In this document: one piece after another, positions 6,209-14,617 of the stretch
How positions within the stretch are numbered: the stretch's first letter is position 1
Layout of the letters: each line of letters starts with the position of its first letter
Made by a program: the position numbers and the translations under genes
Notes under the pieces: generated by a model
Told to the model about the DNA's origin: nothing
Databases searched by the model: none
The model's input: only the letters and a program-made list of their open reading frames with translations
From: Oscillospiraceae bacterium
GTDB lineage: Bacteria > Bacillota > Clostridia > Oscillospirales > Ruminococcaceae
Assembly: GCA_009776345.1 (NCBI GenBank)
Contig: WRLS01000017.1
Coordinates: 1-20,401, forward strand
Reading direction: 5' to 3'
Length of the DNA stretch: 20,401 bases

Positions 6209-9200
6209 ATGTCGCCCGCCATCCAGCGGGACAAAATCGGCGGGCTTGCCGCCGGCGTACATTACCGTGCCGCCGGCGTGTATGGTTAGGTTTATTTGCG
6301 TGCCGCGTATTACGGCGGAGATTTTCGCCTGTTGCCAATCCGGCGGGAGCTTCGGCGAGAAGCGCACTTCGTTTGCTGTTATCTTCATGCCGAAGATATG
6401 CTCCAGCACCGCGCGGTAATACCACGCCGCCGCCCCGGTGTAAAGCGACCAGCCGCCGTGGCCGGGCGCCGCGGGGTTTGCGTAGATATCCGCGGCGATG
6501 GAGTATGGCTCTAATTTATACGCGCGGGAAAGCTTGGGATCCGATGCGCGGAAGGCGGGGTTTGCCCAGCTTAGCACCTGAATGGCTTTGTCCGTTTCGC
6601 CGCATTGCAGCAGCGCGATCGCAAACCAAATAGACGCGTGGGTATACTGGCCGCCGTTTTCCCTTAAGCCGGGCGGGTATGCCTTTACATAGCCGGGGCT
6701 TTGGGGGCTGTTTTTGAAGGGCTTTGTGAAAAGCGCGGTCAGCGCGTTGTCGTGATCGGCGAGCTTTTCCCAAGCGTTTTCCATGGCGGTTTTTACGCGG
6801 GCCCTGTCCGGCATATCCGATAAAACCGCGAAGCTTTGCGGCAAAAGGTCGATGGAACACTCCGTGTTTTTCGCGCCGCCCATTTCCCTGCCGTTGTCAA
6901 AAAAGGCGCGCAGGTACCAGCTGCCGTCCCAGCAGTGTTCATCCACGGCGGATTTAAGCGCCGCAGAACGCGTGCGGCAAAGCTTTGCGTAATCTTCGTC
7001 GCCGTATATTTCGCTGACTTTCGCGAAGCGTTCTAAAACGACCGAAAGGAACATCGCAAGCCAGACGCTTGTCCCCTTGCCCTTCAGTCCAATTGAGCTG
7101 AAGCCATCGTTCCAGTCCCCGCAGCCGATCAGCGGCAGGCCGTTTGTATTCAGGTTATGGCCGCGCTCCAAGGCTTTTTGGCAGTGGGTGTAGATATCCT
7201 CGCGCAGGTCGCTTTTTTCCGGGGAGATATAGCGTTCGTGGATGCCGATGGGCAAAGGCTCCGCGCGAAGATAACTTTGGCGGACGGATAAAATCGCGCT
7301 GTCCCCTGTGTTTTCTATATATTCGCAGACGGCAAGGGGCAGCCATAATAGATCGTCCGAGAATTTTGTGCGCACACCGCGCAGGCCGCCCATGTTGGCA
7401 GGGAGATTGTGCCACCAGTGAAGGACGTCGCCCTCCTCAAACTGGACGCCGCCGCAGCGGATTATATGCCTTTTTGTAAGATCGGGGTCAATGAGCAGGT
7501 ACGCCATCGCGTCCTGGAGCTGGTCGCGGAAGCCGTAAGCCCCCCCGCACTGGTAAAACCCGCACCGCCCGTAAATTCGCGATGAGAGCATTTGGTGCGG
7601 GATGAAGTTGTTGACCATCTCATCCAGCGCCTTGTCGGGCGTGTTTATGATAAAGCTGTTTTTGGTTTTGCCGCAGTTTTCTTCGGGCGGATTTATTTCT
7701 GCCATTTTTATTGCCGCCGCCTCTGTCTGCCCCGCGCTTAGTATAAAACGGATTTTGCTTTCCCCGCCCGCGGGGATTTTTAGGGGGACAATTACAGCGG
7801 CGCAGGGGTCGTTTTGCGGGGAGATACTGACGCTTTCCCAATCGCCCGACAGGAACGCCGCGCGGTCGGTCGTGAAGGTTTTTTGTGTTTCATCTTCTGT
7901 ATGCGCGGTGATTGCCATGTGGCATTTTGCCGCTGTGTTGTAGGCGTTCTGCAAAACCAGGCAGCCGTCCCGCACATCGGGGCAGATATAGCGCGCGGTT
8001 TCTCCGGTTGTGCCGAGGACAGGCTCGGTGTAATATGCGGTATTGGCGGTGACTTCACGCGCGGTTGTATTGCGAAGTGTGACATCGATGATTTTCGCGA
8101 AGCCCCTCGGGCGCACGGTGATTTTGACCTGTGAAGCTATGCCTTTTATTTCCCCGGAAAAGGACGCAAACTCCGGTGAAAAAGCCGCTGTTGCGCCGTT
8201 CGCGAGGTCGTAGCAGCTGCCACCGTATTTTAGAAGAAGCAGCTCGCCCGTGTTTCCCGTGGAGATGTCGTTGCTCCATGGGGTAAGCTTGTTTTCGCGG
8301 GAGTTTACAGCCCAGGTATAGCCGATGCTTTTGTCCGAAACCAATGTGCCGAACACCGGGTTTGCCAGCACATGGCTCCACGGAAGGGGGGACGCTTTAT
8401 CTTTCCCGACGTAAAACGCGCCGCCCGAAAACGCCCCGCCGATTACGCTGTAATCTGTATTTTGCGGTAAATCCGCGGGGGAAACGGGGAGGATTTCCAT
8501 GGGGCGGAAATGCTCTTCGGCGGTTTTGTTTTTGGGGCCGGGAGGGTTTTTGCCGATTGCGAAGTGCCTTGTGACCGCGCGGAAAAGCGTGAGCGTCTCA
8601 CCCGAGAGCTGACGGTGGCTGAGCAGATGCACGCCGCCCTTTGCGCCCAAGGTAAGCGCGCCGCCGTTTTGGCGGATTACAGCGGCGAGCTTTTCGATTT
8701 CCTCGTCGCTGTCGCACAAAACGACCAGGTCGAACTCCACGTTAAAGGCGCGCAGAAGGCCGTGAAGGCGCAGGTAGCCGTGCAGGACAGGCTCGTCCAA
8801 ATCGCGCGGCCGCTCGATTAAAGCGATTGGGAAATCGCCCGAAACGCCTGTGTGCCAGAGGCCGCTTTGCCCGAGGCGGTTGTTTTTGCGGTCCTGCGCG
8901 TTCTCACAGCCCTGCACGGTGAAAAGAAGGCGGCTGAGCAGGGCGGAGCCCAGCCGGCCCTCCAGTGAATCCATGAGAAGGGGGGATTTCGCGGCGTATT
9001 TCGGTTCCAGAAGCCCTGCGTTGCGCATGGAGATTACGCTTTCTATGCCCTCCTCGCGGCTCCTTGACGCGCAGACCAGAAGCGTGGCGGAGGCCTTTCC
9101 GCCCGCCGGTACGGTAATTTCAAACGAAAGCGCGCAACAGGCATCCGGCACGCCCGCGCCCGAGTTTTCAAGCTTTTCCCCAACATGGCGCAGAAGGCCC

Positions 9201-12200
9201 TTTGTGCCGGCGGGCGCCTGCATTAAATTTTCGCGGCGGGTTTCGTAGGTGAAATGAACCTCCTCTAAAAAGCCGACGGTTAAAAATGTGTTCTCCGTTG
9301 CGTCGCGGTTCCTTCTGCGGAAAATGATACAGCGGGACTGCGGGTCATACTGAGAGGTTACAAAAAGCTTTGAGTAGGCGGGGTGCGCGCTGTAGTCGCG
9401 GTTGTCGCAAAGCGTGGGCTCCAAATAAAACAGCACGCCGAAGCTCTCCCTGCGCGAGGTGTCGTTTTTTACGGTGTAGTGCCTTTGCTGACAGGAGACA
9501 GTGGGGTGGATAACACAGCGCAAAGATGTTTTGACCCCGCCTTTTTCGGCGAGATACGTTACAGACTGCTCCTGCTGCTCTACTGTGTATTTTGCCGCGC
9601 TGTCGTAAAAGGGCGCGGCGGTTGCGGGCAGGCGGCCGTTTTTCGTTTTAAGCACGGCGGTAAAGCCCTGCGGGTACCGCAGCAGGTCCGTGCCGCGCCG
9701 TGTAAGGTCTATACTGCCGAATTTGAGGTAGCCCGCGCCCGTGTCTGTGAGTATATCTGTCATCTCGCCGTTGGAGAGCAGCATACATTTGGGCGACGCG
9801 GGGTTTATATCTCCGCTTGCCTCGCGGAATTTCGGGCGCTCGCCCCGCGGCATCCTGCCCGTAAGCCCGAGGTTATCGTAAACGATGGTGTTCTTCGTGA
9901 TCTTTTCCTCCAGGAATTCATGCGCGGATTTCATGTAGTTGTCCGCCATGAAGCGTTTTTGCATGACCGATGCATAGAGCGCGTTTGCGCTGGCGACCAT
10001 GCTCATGCCCAGATGATGCGCCATATAACTGCGCGTAACAGCCAGTGAGGCCTTGCCCACGCGGCTTTCGGTGAAATCCACAGCTTCGTAGAAGCCGTAG
10101 CGGCCGTAGACGCCAAGCTCCCGCAGTTCCCGCAAATTTCTCATAGATGAGTTTGGGTTCATTGGGATTGTGATGAAGGTGGAATAGGGTGAAATGACAA
10201 GGTCGCGGTCCAGCCCGCGCTTTACGCCGAGCTTTGCGTCCCCGTGCGCCTTGTACTGGTAGTTCAGGTTATTGTCGAAGGCGTAGAACGCGCTTTCGCT
10301 GACGCCCCAGGGGATGCCCTTGTCCCGCGTGCGTTTTTTCTGGCAGTACAGGCAGTAGATGAGCGCCTCGCCAACTAAAGAGCCGTCCTCCACGGGGAGC
10401 AGGAGATGCGGCATAAAATATTCAAACATCGTGCCTGTCCACGAAACCGGGCCCGCGTAGCTGCCGCTGCGGGACATGGTGCGCACAAGGCTCCCCCAGT
10501 GCTTTTTGCCGACGAGCTTGCGTGCAACGGCGTAGTAGCTGGTAAGCCGCGCCTCGCTCATTAAAAAATCATAGCGGGAGTGGGACATCTCCTCGCTTTC
10601 CATATCGTAGCCGATAGAAAAGAGATGTTTTTTTTCATCGTAGAAGGCGGTCAGGTCACAGCCCGCGATGATGTCGTCAATGCGTGCAATAACCGCCCCA
10701 AAGCTCGAAATTTTAGAGGTGTATTCCCGCAGGCCCTCTTTTAGCGCGACAAGGCTGCATATAAAATTGCCGCAGTCCACAAAGGAAACGAACGCCGGGC
10801 GCAGGGGCTCGAGCGTATGGGTGTCGTACCAATTCAGCAGGTTGCCCTTCCAGGTCTCCAGCTTTTCCACGGAGGAAAGCGTGCGTTCAATGCGGCGGTA
10901 AAGCCCGCCCGTGTCGATAAAGCCCATATCCCGCGCCGCCAATACAGACAGGAGCATCATGCCGATATTCGTGGGGGAAGTGCGGTTTGCCACACGGTAA
11001 ACCGGCGACTGCTGGATATTGTCCGGGGGGAGGAAGTTGTTTTTTTCGTCCGCGAAGTCCTCGTAGTAACGCCACATTGCGGCGTTGTAGGAGAGAAGCG
11101 TGTCGCGGTCCTTTTCGCTCAGCCCGTGGTCGTCGTCCGGGGATTGGCGGGCCGTTAAAAAAGCGGTGGGGACAATCAGCGCGAACAGCAGCCCGATTAC
11201 CTTGAGCGCGGGGCTGCCCGCGAAAAACAAAAACGCCAAACCCGCAAGCTGGGCAATGCCGTACCGCGAAACCGCGGAAACAAACGTGGCTCTACGCGCG
11301 TCCGCCTGTGCGGCGGTTGTCCACTCCAGCATATTGCGTTTGCTGACAAATACGCGCCAAAGGGATCGCAGTGCCGCGTCCGCTGTGATGACCGACTGCG
11401 CGGGGAGCATGATGAGCAGCATGAGGCCCTGCGCGACAAGCTCCATTGTGTGAGGGAGCGTGCGCGTGAAAAACTTGCGGGACAGTGTGAAGATGCCGCC
11501 TGACACAAGCGAATTCGCCGCTGCCCAAAAGGACGGGAAGCACACGCCCAGCACGCCCGCCAAAGTAAGCACGGTTTTTACGCGGCCGGGCAAGAACAGC
11601 GCGAGGATAAGGCACAGCAAGGCAAAAACCGGTGTGAGGGAGCGCCGCAGGTTATCGGCAAGCTTGTATTTAGAGAGCGCGGAGATGGGGTTGCCCCAAG
11701 TTTTGCCGTCCGCCTTGTAGCGGGCCGCGATAAATACGGCGTTCTGCCAGTCCCCGCGCAGCCAGCGGTGCAGGCGCGAAAGCCAGCTTGTCATGCTTAC
11801 GGGGGCGCCGTCGCTCATTGGGGCGTCGGACACAAAGCCGCATCGCAGGTACGCGCCCTCCAGAATATCGTGGCTGAGTACGCGGTTTTCGGGGAAGCGG
11901 CTGTCCAGCGACCGGTAAAAGCTGTCGATGTGTATAAGCCCTTTGCCGGCGAAGATGCTCTCGCCGAAAAGGTCCTGGTAGTAATCCTTGTCGCGGGTCT
12001 CGTATGCCGTCACGCCGCCGCAGCCTGACATCACGCGGGAAAAGGCGGTTTTCTTCGCGCTGTAGAGGTCTATGCTTATTTTCGGGCAGAGGATGCCGTA
12101 GCCCTCCCGCACGACGCCGTCATTGTCCGCTACGGGTTTGTTGACGGGGTGCATCGCGACGCTGACCATTGTTTGTGCGCTTTCGTAAAGCAGGTCCGTG

Positions 12201-13624
12201 TCCGCGTCCAGCGCGATGACGAACTTGATTTTCGGCAGAACCGCGCGGTCCCCCGCGAATGTATGCACGGAGGTCCGGTCGCCTTTGATAAACCGTATAA
12301 ACTCCGTAATCGCGCCGCGCTTGCGCTCCCACCCGCTGTATTTGTTTTGGGTCTTGTTGAAGACGCGCCCGCGCAAAAATAGCATGAAGCGGCTGCCGTA
12401 ACGGTCGTTTAGGCTGTCGACTACTTTGCGCGCGGCTTTTACCTGCGCCTCGTCCTGTTCGCTTTGGGGGTAGGGCGATTCCCCGAAATCCGCGAGGATG
12501 CAGTAGTACAAATCGGGGTCGGAGTTTGAGAAGTAGAGCTGTTCTAATCTTTCGGAAAGCCTTGCGCTGTCGGATGCCTTCGGTAAAAGCGTGGAGACAA
12601 GCACGACGGTTTTCGGCTTGTTTTTAACTTTTTTCGGGTCCATGCGCGGGAGGAAATCGGTTTGGGTACCCGCCAAAAAAAACTGTGTGAGTACAGGGCG
12701 GAAAACCTCCCATAAAGGCAGTAAAAGCAGTATGGCAAGCCACCATGCCCGCGCCCAAAACGCCGCCGCGATTGAAGCGGCAAGCGGTAACGCAGCTTGC
12801 GCCGCAAGTGAGAATGCACCGCGCCTTCTCCTCGGTGCGGTTACGGCGCTGTGGCGCAAAATCCGATGGCCTATGTGATTTTTCGCGTTATCGCTGTCTT
12901 TTGGCGCGTCTTTTGCGTTTTGCAGGAAACCGGACGCGACTTCATCCTCGCGGCGGTTTTCTTTTTCTGCGATGCGGGAAATGAGGTAGCGGTAATAGCG
13001 GCGGCTCTCGTCCGTCATATTAGGATAAACGCCCGCCGGATCCATGGAAAGTATGCGCTCTACTTTTCCGGTGCGGCTTATGACGGCCTCCATATCAATA
13101 GAAGGCAGCTTTGAATAGCCGATGACCGCGTATGCCATTTCCTTTTCCCCGCGGCCTTCAAAACAGGCGCGGTATGCCATATGGAGCAGCGCCGCCCTGA
13201 CCGCGGCGGGAAACGCGGCAAAGGCATCCTCCCCGAGGCTTTCATGCGCGCACAGTGCGTCTAAAATGCAAAAGGCGGTATCGTCGCATATAGCGGGCAA
13301 TGTTTCCCGCAAAACTTCGTCAACCACGGCAAAAAGAAGGGGGACACAGCTCGCATTGCCTTTTTTCAGAAGGGCCTTTATATCCGCGCGGCACTGCTTG
13401 CTTTCCTTTTCCAGGACATAATAGTTATCGCCCAGCCAGACATCCTGCCCGGGGGCGCTTTCTTGTTTTGTATCCCTTAAAACTTTCATGTAGCGGGCGC
13501 GCAGTTTTTTTGTATGCGCCGCTATGCGCCGCGAAATTTCCCGCAGGCCGGGAAGGCCGCCGCGCGCGGAAAAACTTGCGGCGGCATCGGCTGCCAATTT
13601 ATGGTCTAAGATTTTATCGCTCAT
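6188..13624 (-). CDS. Cyclic beta-1,2-glucan synthase-like protein (GT84-GH189-GH94)
   Basis: This 2478-residue membrane protein resembles NdvB/ChvB/Cgs, which build cyclic beta-1,2-glucan from UDP-glucose. In order: an N-terminal region; membrane spans at about 275-318; a glycosyltransferase domain with DADTD (473-477), HDILEGAYLRCGF (585-597) and the RLHRWLRGDWQ site (617-627); more spans at about 650-830; a glucoamylase-like/GH189 region (about 850-1230: MSHSRYDFLMSEARL, GIPWGVSESAFYAFD), the part shown in homologues to cyclise by transglycosylation; and a GH94 part with two beta-sandwich regions and a catalytic barrel with GCGDWNDGF (Asp2170, Asp2173), which in homologues controls chain length. 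It is slightly shorter than proteobacterial enzymes (about 2800). GGGAG lies ten bases before the ATG. It is probably a single-gene unit between repeat islands. Its last residues, HELIIEN, are coded by repeat E5. Confidence 0.92.
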   Translation of the reverse strand: MSDKILDHKLAADAAASFSARGGLPGLREISRRIAAHTKKLRARYMKVLRDTKQESAPGQDVWLGDNYYVLEKESKQCRADIKALLKKGNASCVPLLFAVVDEVLRETLPAICDDTAFCILDALCAHESLGEDAFAAFPAAVRAALLHMAYRACFEGRGEKEMAYAVIGYSKLPSIDMEAVISRTGKVERILSMDPAGVYPNMTDESRRYYRYLISRIAEKENRREDEVASGFLQNAKDAPKDSDNAKNHIGHRILRHSAVTAPRRRRGAFSLAAQAALPLAASIAAAFWARAWWLAILLLLPLWEVFRPVLTQFFLAGTQTDFLPRMDPKKVKNKPKTVVLVSTLLPKASDSARLSERLEQLYFSNSDPDLYYCILADFGESPYPQSEQDEAQVKAARKVVDSLNDRYGSRFMLFLRGRVFNKTQNKYSGWERKRGAITEFIRFIKGDRTSVHTFAGDRAVLPKIKFVIALDADTDLLYESAQTMVSVAMHPVNKPVADNDGVVREGYGILCPKISIDLYSAKKTAFSRVMSGCGGVTAYETRDKDYYQDLFGESIFAGKGLIHIDSFYRSLDSRFPENRVLSHDILEGAYLRCGFVSDAPMSDGAPVSMTSWLSRLHRWLRGDWQNAVFIAARYKADGKTWGNPISALSKYKLADNLRRSLTPVFALLCLILALFLPGRVKTVLTLAGVLGVCFPSFWAAANSLVSGGIFTLSRKFFTRTLPHTMELVAQGLMLLIMLPAQSVITADAALRSLWRVFVSKRNMLEWTTAAQADARRATFVSAVSRYGIAQLAGLAFLFFAGSPALKVIGLLFALIVPTAFLTARQSPDDDHGLSEKDRDTLLSYNAAMWRYYEDFADEKNNFLPPDNIQQSPVYRVANRTSPTNIGMMLLSVLAARDMGFIDTGGLYRRIERTLSSVEKLETWKGNLLNWYDTHTLEPLRPAFVSFVDCGNFICSLVALKEGLREYTSKISSFGAVIARIDDIIAGCDLTAFYDEKKHLFSIGYDMESEEMSHSRYDFLMSEARLTSYYAVARKLVGKKHWGSLVRTMSRSGSYAGPVSWTGTMFEYFMPHLLLPVEDGSLVGEALIYCLYCQKKRTRDKGIPWGVSESAFYAFDNNLNYQYKAHGDAKLGVKRGLDRDLVISPYSTFITIPMNPNSSMRNLRELRELGVYGRYGFYEAVDFTESRVGKASLAVTRSYMAHHLGMSMVASANALYASVMQKRFMADNYMKSAHEFLEEKITKNTIVYDNLGLTGRMPRGERPKFREASGDINPASPKCMLLSNGEMTDILTDTGAGYLKFGSIDLTRRGTDLLRYPQGFTAVLKTKNGRLPATAAPFYDSAAKYTVEQQEQSVTYLAEKGGVKTSLRCVIHPTVSCQQRHYTVKNDTSRRESFGVLFYLEPTLCDNRDYSAHPAYSKLFVTSQYDPQSRCIIFRRRNRDATENTFLTVGFLEEVHFTYETRRENLMQAPAGTKGLLRHVGEKLENSGAGVPDACCALSFEITVPAGGKASATLLVCASRSREEGIESVISMRNAGLLEPKYAAKSPLLMDSLEGRLGSALLSRLLFTVQGCENAQDRKNNRLGQSGLWHTGVSGDFPIALIERPRDLDEPVLHGYLRLHGLLRAFNVEFDLVVLCDSDEEIEKLAAVIRQNGGALTLGAKGGVHLLSHRQLSGETLTLFRAVTRHFAIGKNPPGPKNKTAEEHFRPMEILPVSPADLPQNTDYSVIGGAFSGGAFYVGKDKASPLPWSHVLANPVFGTLVSDKSIGYTWAVNSRENKLTPWSNDISTGNTGELLLLKYGGSCYDLANGATAAFSPEFASFSGEIKGIASQVKITVRPRGFAKIIDVTLRNTTAREVTANTAYYTEPVLGTTGETARYICPDVRDGCLVLQNAYNTAAKCHMAITAHTEDETQKTFTTDRAAFLSGDWESVSISPQNDPCAAVIVPLKIPAGGESKIRFILSAGQTEAAAIKMAEINPPEENCGKTKNSFIINTPDKALDEMVNNFIPHQMLSSRIYGRCGFYQCGGAYGFRDQLQDAMAYLLIDPDLTKRHIIRCGGVQFEEGDVLHWWHNLPANMGGLRGVRTKFSDDLLWLPLAVCEYIENTGDSAILSVRQSYLRAEPLPIGIHERYISPEKSDLREDIYTHCQKALERGHNLNTNGLPLIGCGDWNDGFSSIGLKGKGTSVWLAMFLSVVLERFAKVSEIYGDEDYAKLCRTRSAALKSAVDEHCWDGSWYLRAFFDNGREMGGAKNTECSIDLLPQSFAVLSDMPDRARVKTAMENAWEKLADHDNALTALFTKPFKNSPQSPGYVKAYPPGLRENGGQYTHASIWFAIALLQCGETDKAIQVLSWANPAFRASDPKLSRAYKLEPYSIAADIYANPAAPGHGGWSLYTGAAAWYYRAVLEHIFGMKITANEVRFSPKLPPDWQQAKISAVIRGTQINLTIHAGGTVMYAGGKPADFVPLDGGRHELIIEN

Positions 13625-13731
13625 TTAAGCCAAGCTCCCTGAAAAGGTGATGCATATGGGTGTAATATAATGTTCACCAAATAGGGCGGGAAAATACAGA
13701 ATGGGGAGAATTCGTGATGAGTAATTAAAAA

Positions 13732-13885
13732 CAAAACACCCGTCTTCAAAGCGGCAAGCCGCTTTGAAGCCACCCTCTTTAAAAAAGAGGGTAAAGCTAC
13801 AATAAGATTTATTTTTTCATCAGAAAGCGCAAAACAACCGTAGGACGCGCCCTCTTTTTTTAAAGAGGGTGGAACGGGTGTTTTG
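13732..13885 (-). repeat. A-family palindromic element A2 (154 bp)
   Basis: CAAAACACCCGT, then slot hairpin CTTCAAAGCGGC-AA-GCCGCTTTGAAG (12 bp perfect stem, 13744-13769), fixed arm, core in reverse orientation to A1 (AAAGCTACAATAAGATTT ... CAACCGTAGGACG), fixed arm, empty right slot (GGGTGGAACGGGT, the exact mirror of A1's empty slot), and ACGGGTGTTTTG. Confidence 0.9.
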
Positions 13886-13996
13886 CCTTCGGCAGGATTT
13901 AGGATTGAGGTTTTAGGTTTTAGGAAAAGGACTGAACGACAAATTTCTTCCCTTTCCTGAACCCTTATTTCCTGAAACCTGAATCCTGCCGAAGGC
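13885..13996. repeat. E-family inverted heptad array E6
   Basis: Caps GCCTTCGGC and GCCGAAGGC mirror each other. Heptads AGGATTT, AGGATTG, AGGTTTT, AGGTTTT and inverse CTGAACC, CTTATTT, CTGAAAC, CTGAATC flank the reverse core GGAAAAGGACTG...AAATTTCTTCCCTTTCC. This is the most symmetrical E copy. Confidence 0.8.
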
Positions 13997-13997
13997 A

Positions 13998-14047
13998 CAA
14001 CCCCCGCCGCCTGCGGGCGGCACCCCCTTCGTGCGCGAAGGGGGCAG
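13998..14047 (+). repeat. B-family half element B4
   Basis: ACAACCCCC, slot hairpin GCCGCC-TGCG-GGCGGC, fixed hairpin CCCCCTTCG-TGCG-CGAAGGGGG, CAGGGG. It follows the E6 cap directly. Confidence 0.75.
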
Positions 14048-14061
14048 GGGAAGGGCAAAGG

Positions 14062-14239
14062 CAAAACACCCGTCACCGCGACGAACAAGTCGTCACGGTG
14101 CCACCCTCTTTAAAAAAGAGGGTAAAGCTACAATAAGATTTATTCTTTCATATATAAATCGCAAAACAACCGTAGGACGTACCCTCTTTTTTAAAGAGGG
14201 TGGCGCGAAGCGATTTATCGCTTCGTGACGGGTGTTTTG
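14062..14239 (-). repeat. A-family palindromic element A3 (178 bp)
   Basis: Both hairpin slots are filled: left CACCGCGACGA-ACAA-GTCGTCACGGTG, right GCGAAGCGAT-TT-ATCGCTTCGT. Core orientation is as in A2. It is 23-24 bp longer than A1 and A2, the size of one hairpin. Confidence 0.9.
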
Positions 14240-14285
14240 CCTGCGGTAGGTTTTAGGATTTAGGTTTGAGGATTTAGAAAGGGAT
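14239..14285 (+). repeat. Half E-family heptad array E7
   Basis: The cap GCCTGCGG follows A3, then heptads AGGTTTT, AGGATTT, AGGTTTG, AGGATTT, then AGAAAGGGAT, where it is cut by C7. Confidence 0.7.
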
Positions 14286-14328
14286 GTAGGGGCGGGCTTC
14301 CATGCCCGCCCGCATTGTGCGATGCGGA
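14286..14328 (-). repeat. C-family element C7
   Basis: GTAGGGGCGGGC-TTCCAT-GCCCGCCC, then GCATTGTGCGATGC. It is an intact form of the hairpin that is truncated at 1171-1196. Confidence 0.7.
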
Positions 14329-14358
14329 TTTTTGGCGTGCCGGGTCGTCACGCCCTAC

Positions 14359-14433
14359 GAACCACCCCGTCAGGCTGCGCCTGCCACCCCTCCAAGGAGG
14401 GGAATTTCGGGCGGGAAAACCCCGCCCCTACGG
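14359..14433 (+). repeat. Half element D3 joined to C-family element C8
   Basis: D3 has GAACCACCCCGTC, slot hairpin AGGC-TGC-GCCT, and fixed hairpin CCCCTCC-AA-GGAGGGG. At GGAATTTCGGGCGG it passes into C8, GGGCGGG-AAAAC-CCCGCCC then CTACGG. The junction sequence is the same as at D2/C5. Confidence 0.7.
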
Positions 14434-14532
14434 CGCTGCGCGCAGGATTGAGGTTTTAGGATTGGGGATTTAGGAAGGGAAGAAATTTATTGCGGCGTTT
14501 TTTAATTATAAATTATGCATTATAGAAATTAT
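14433..14532 (+). repeat. Hybrid E-family element E8
   Basis: The cap GCGCTGCGCGC is followed by heptads AGGATTG, AGGTTTT, AGGATTG, GGGATTT and core AAGGGAAGAAATTTATTG, but the second arm is AT-rich heptads of the AATTATA/AATTATG/CATTATA type seen upstream of lgt. Confidence 0.7.
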
Positions 14533-14544
14533 GTTCTTCTACGC

Positions 14545-14573
14545 TTGCATTATTTATATATCTATGATAAAAT
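14545..14573 (+). promoter_or_regulatory. Sigma-A type promoter for potABC
   Basis: TTGCAT (14545-14550), 17 bases, then TAAAAT (14568-14573), in the AT-rich non-repeat stretch about 45 bases before the potA start. An overlapping TATGAT is badly spaced. Confidence 0.6.
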
Positions 14574-14617
14574 AATTTTGTGTGTGTATTTTTTAGAACC
14601 GGGGATGTAGCGGCTGT

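Larger units (their letters stand above)
13625..14617. other. Divergent intergenic repeat island
   Basis: Between the divergently read glucan synthase gene and potA. About 100 unique bases next to the glucan synthase carry its ribosome site and a possible TATATT -10 with a weak -35. Then come A2, E6, B4, A3, E7, C7, D3, C8, E8, followed by about 85 unique bases with the potA promoter. No gene is supported; the minus-strand frame 13621-14088 only reads repeats. Confidence 0.75.

Noticed and set aside
13621..14088. 155-residue minus-strand open frame upstream of the glucan synthase
   Set aside because: It lies wholly across A2, E6 and B4 repeats and has no recognisable domain.
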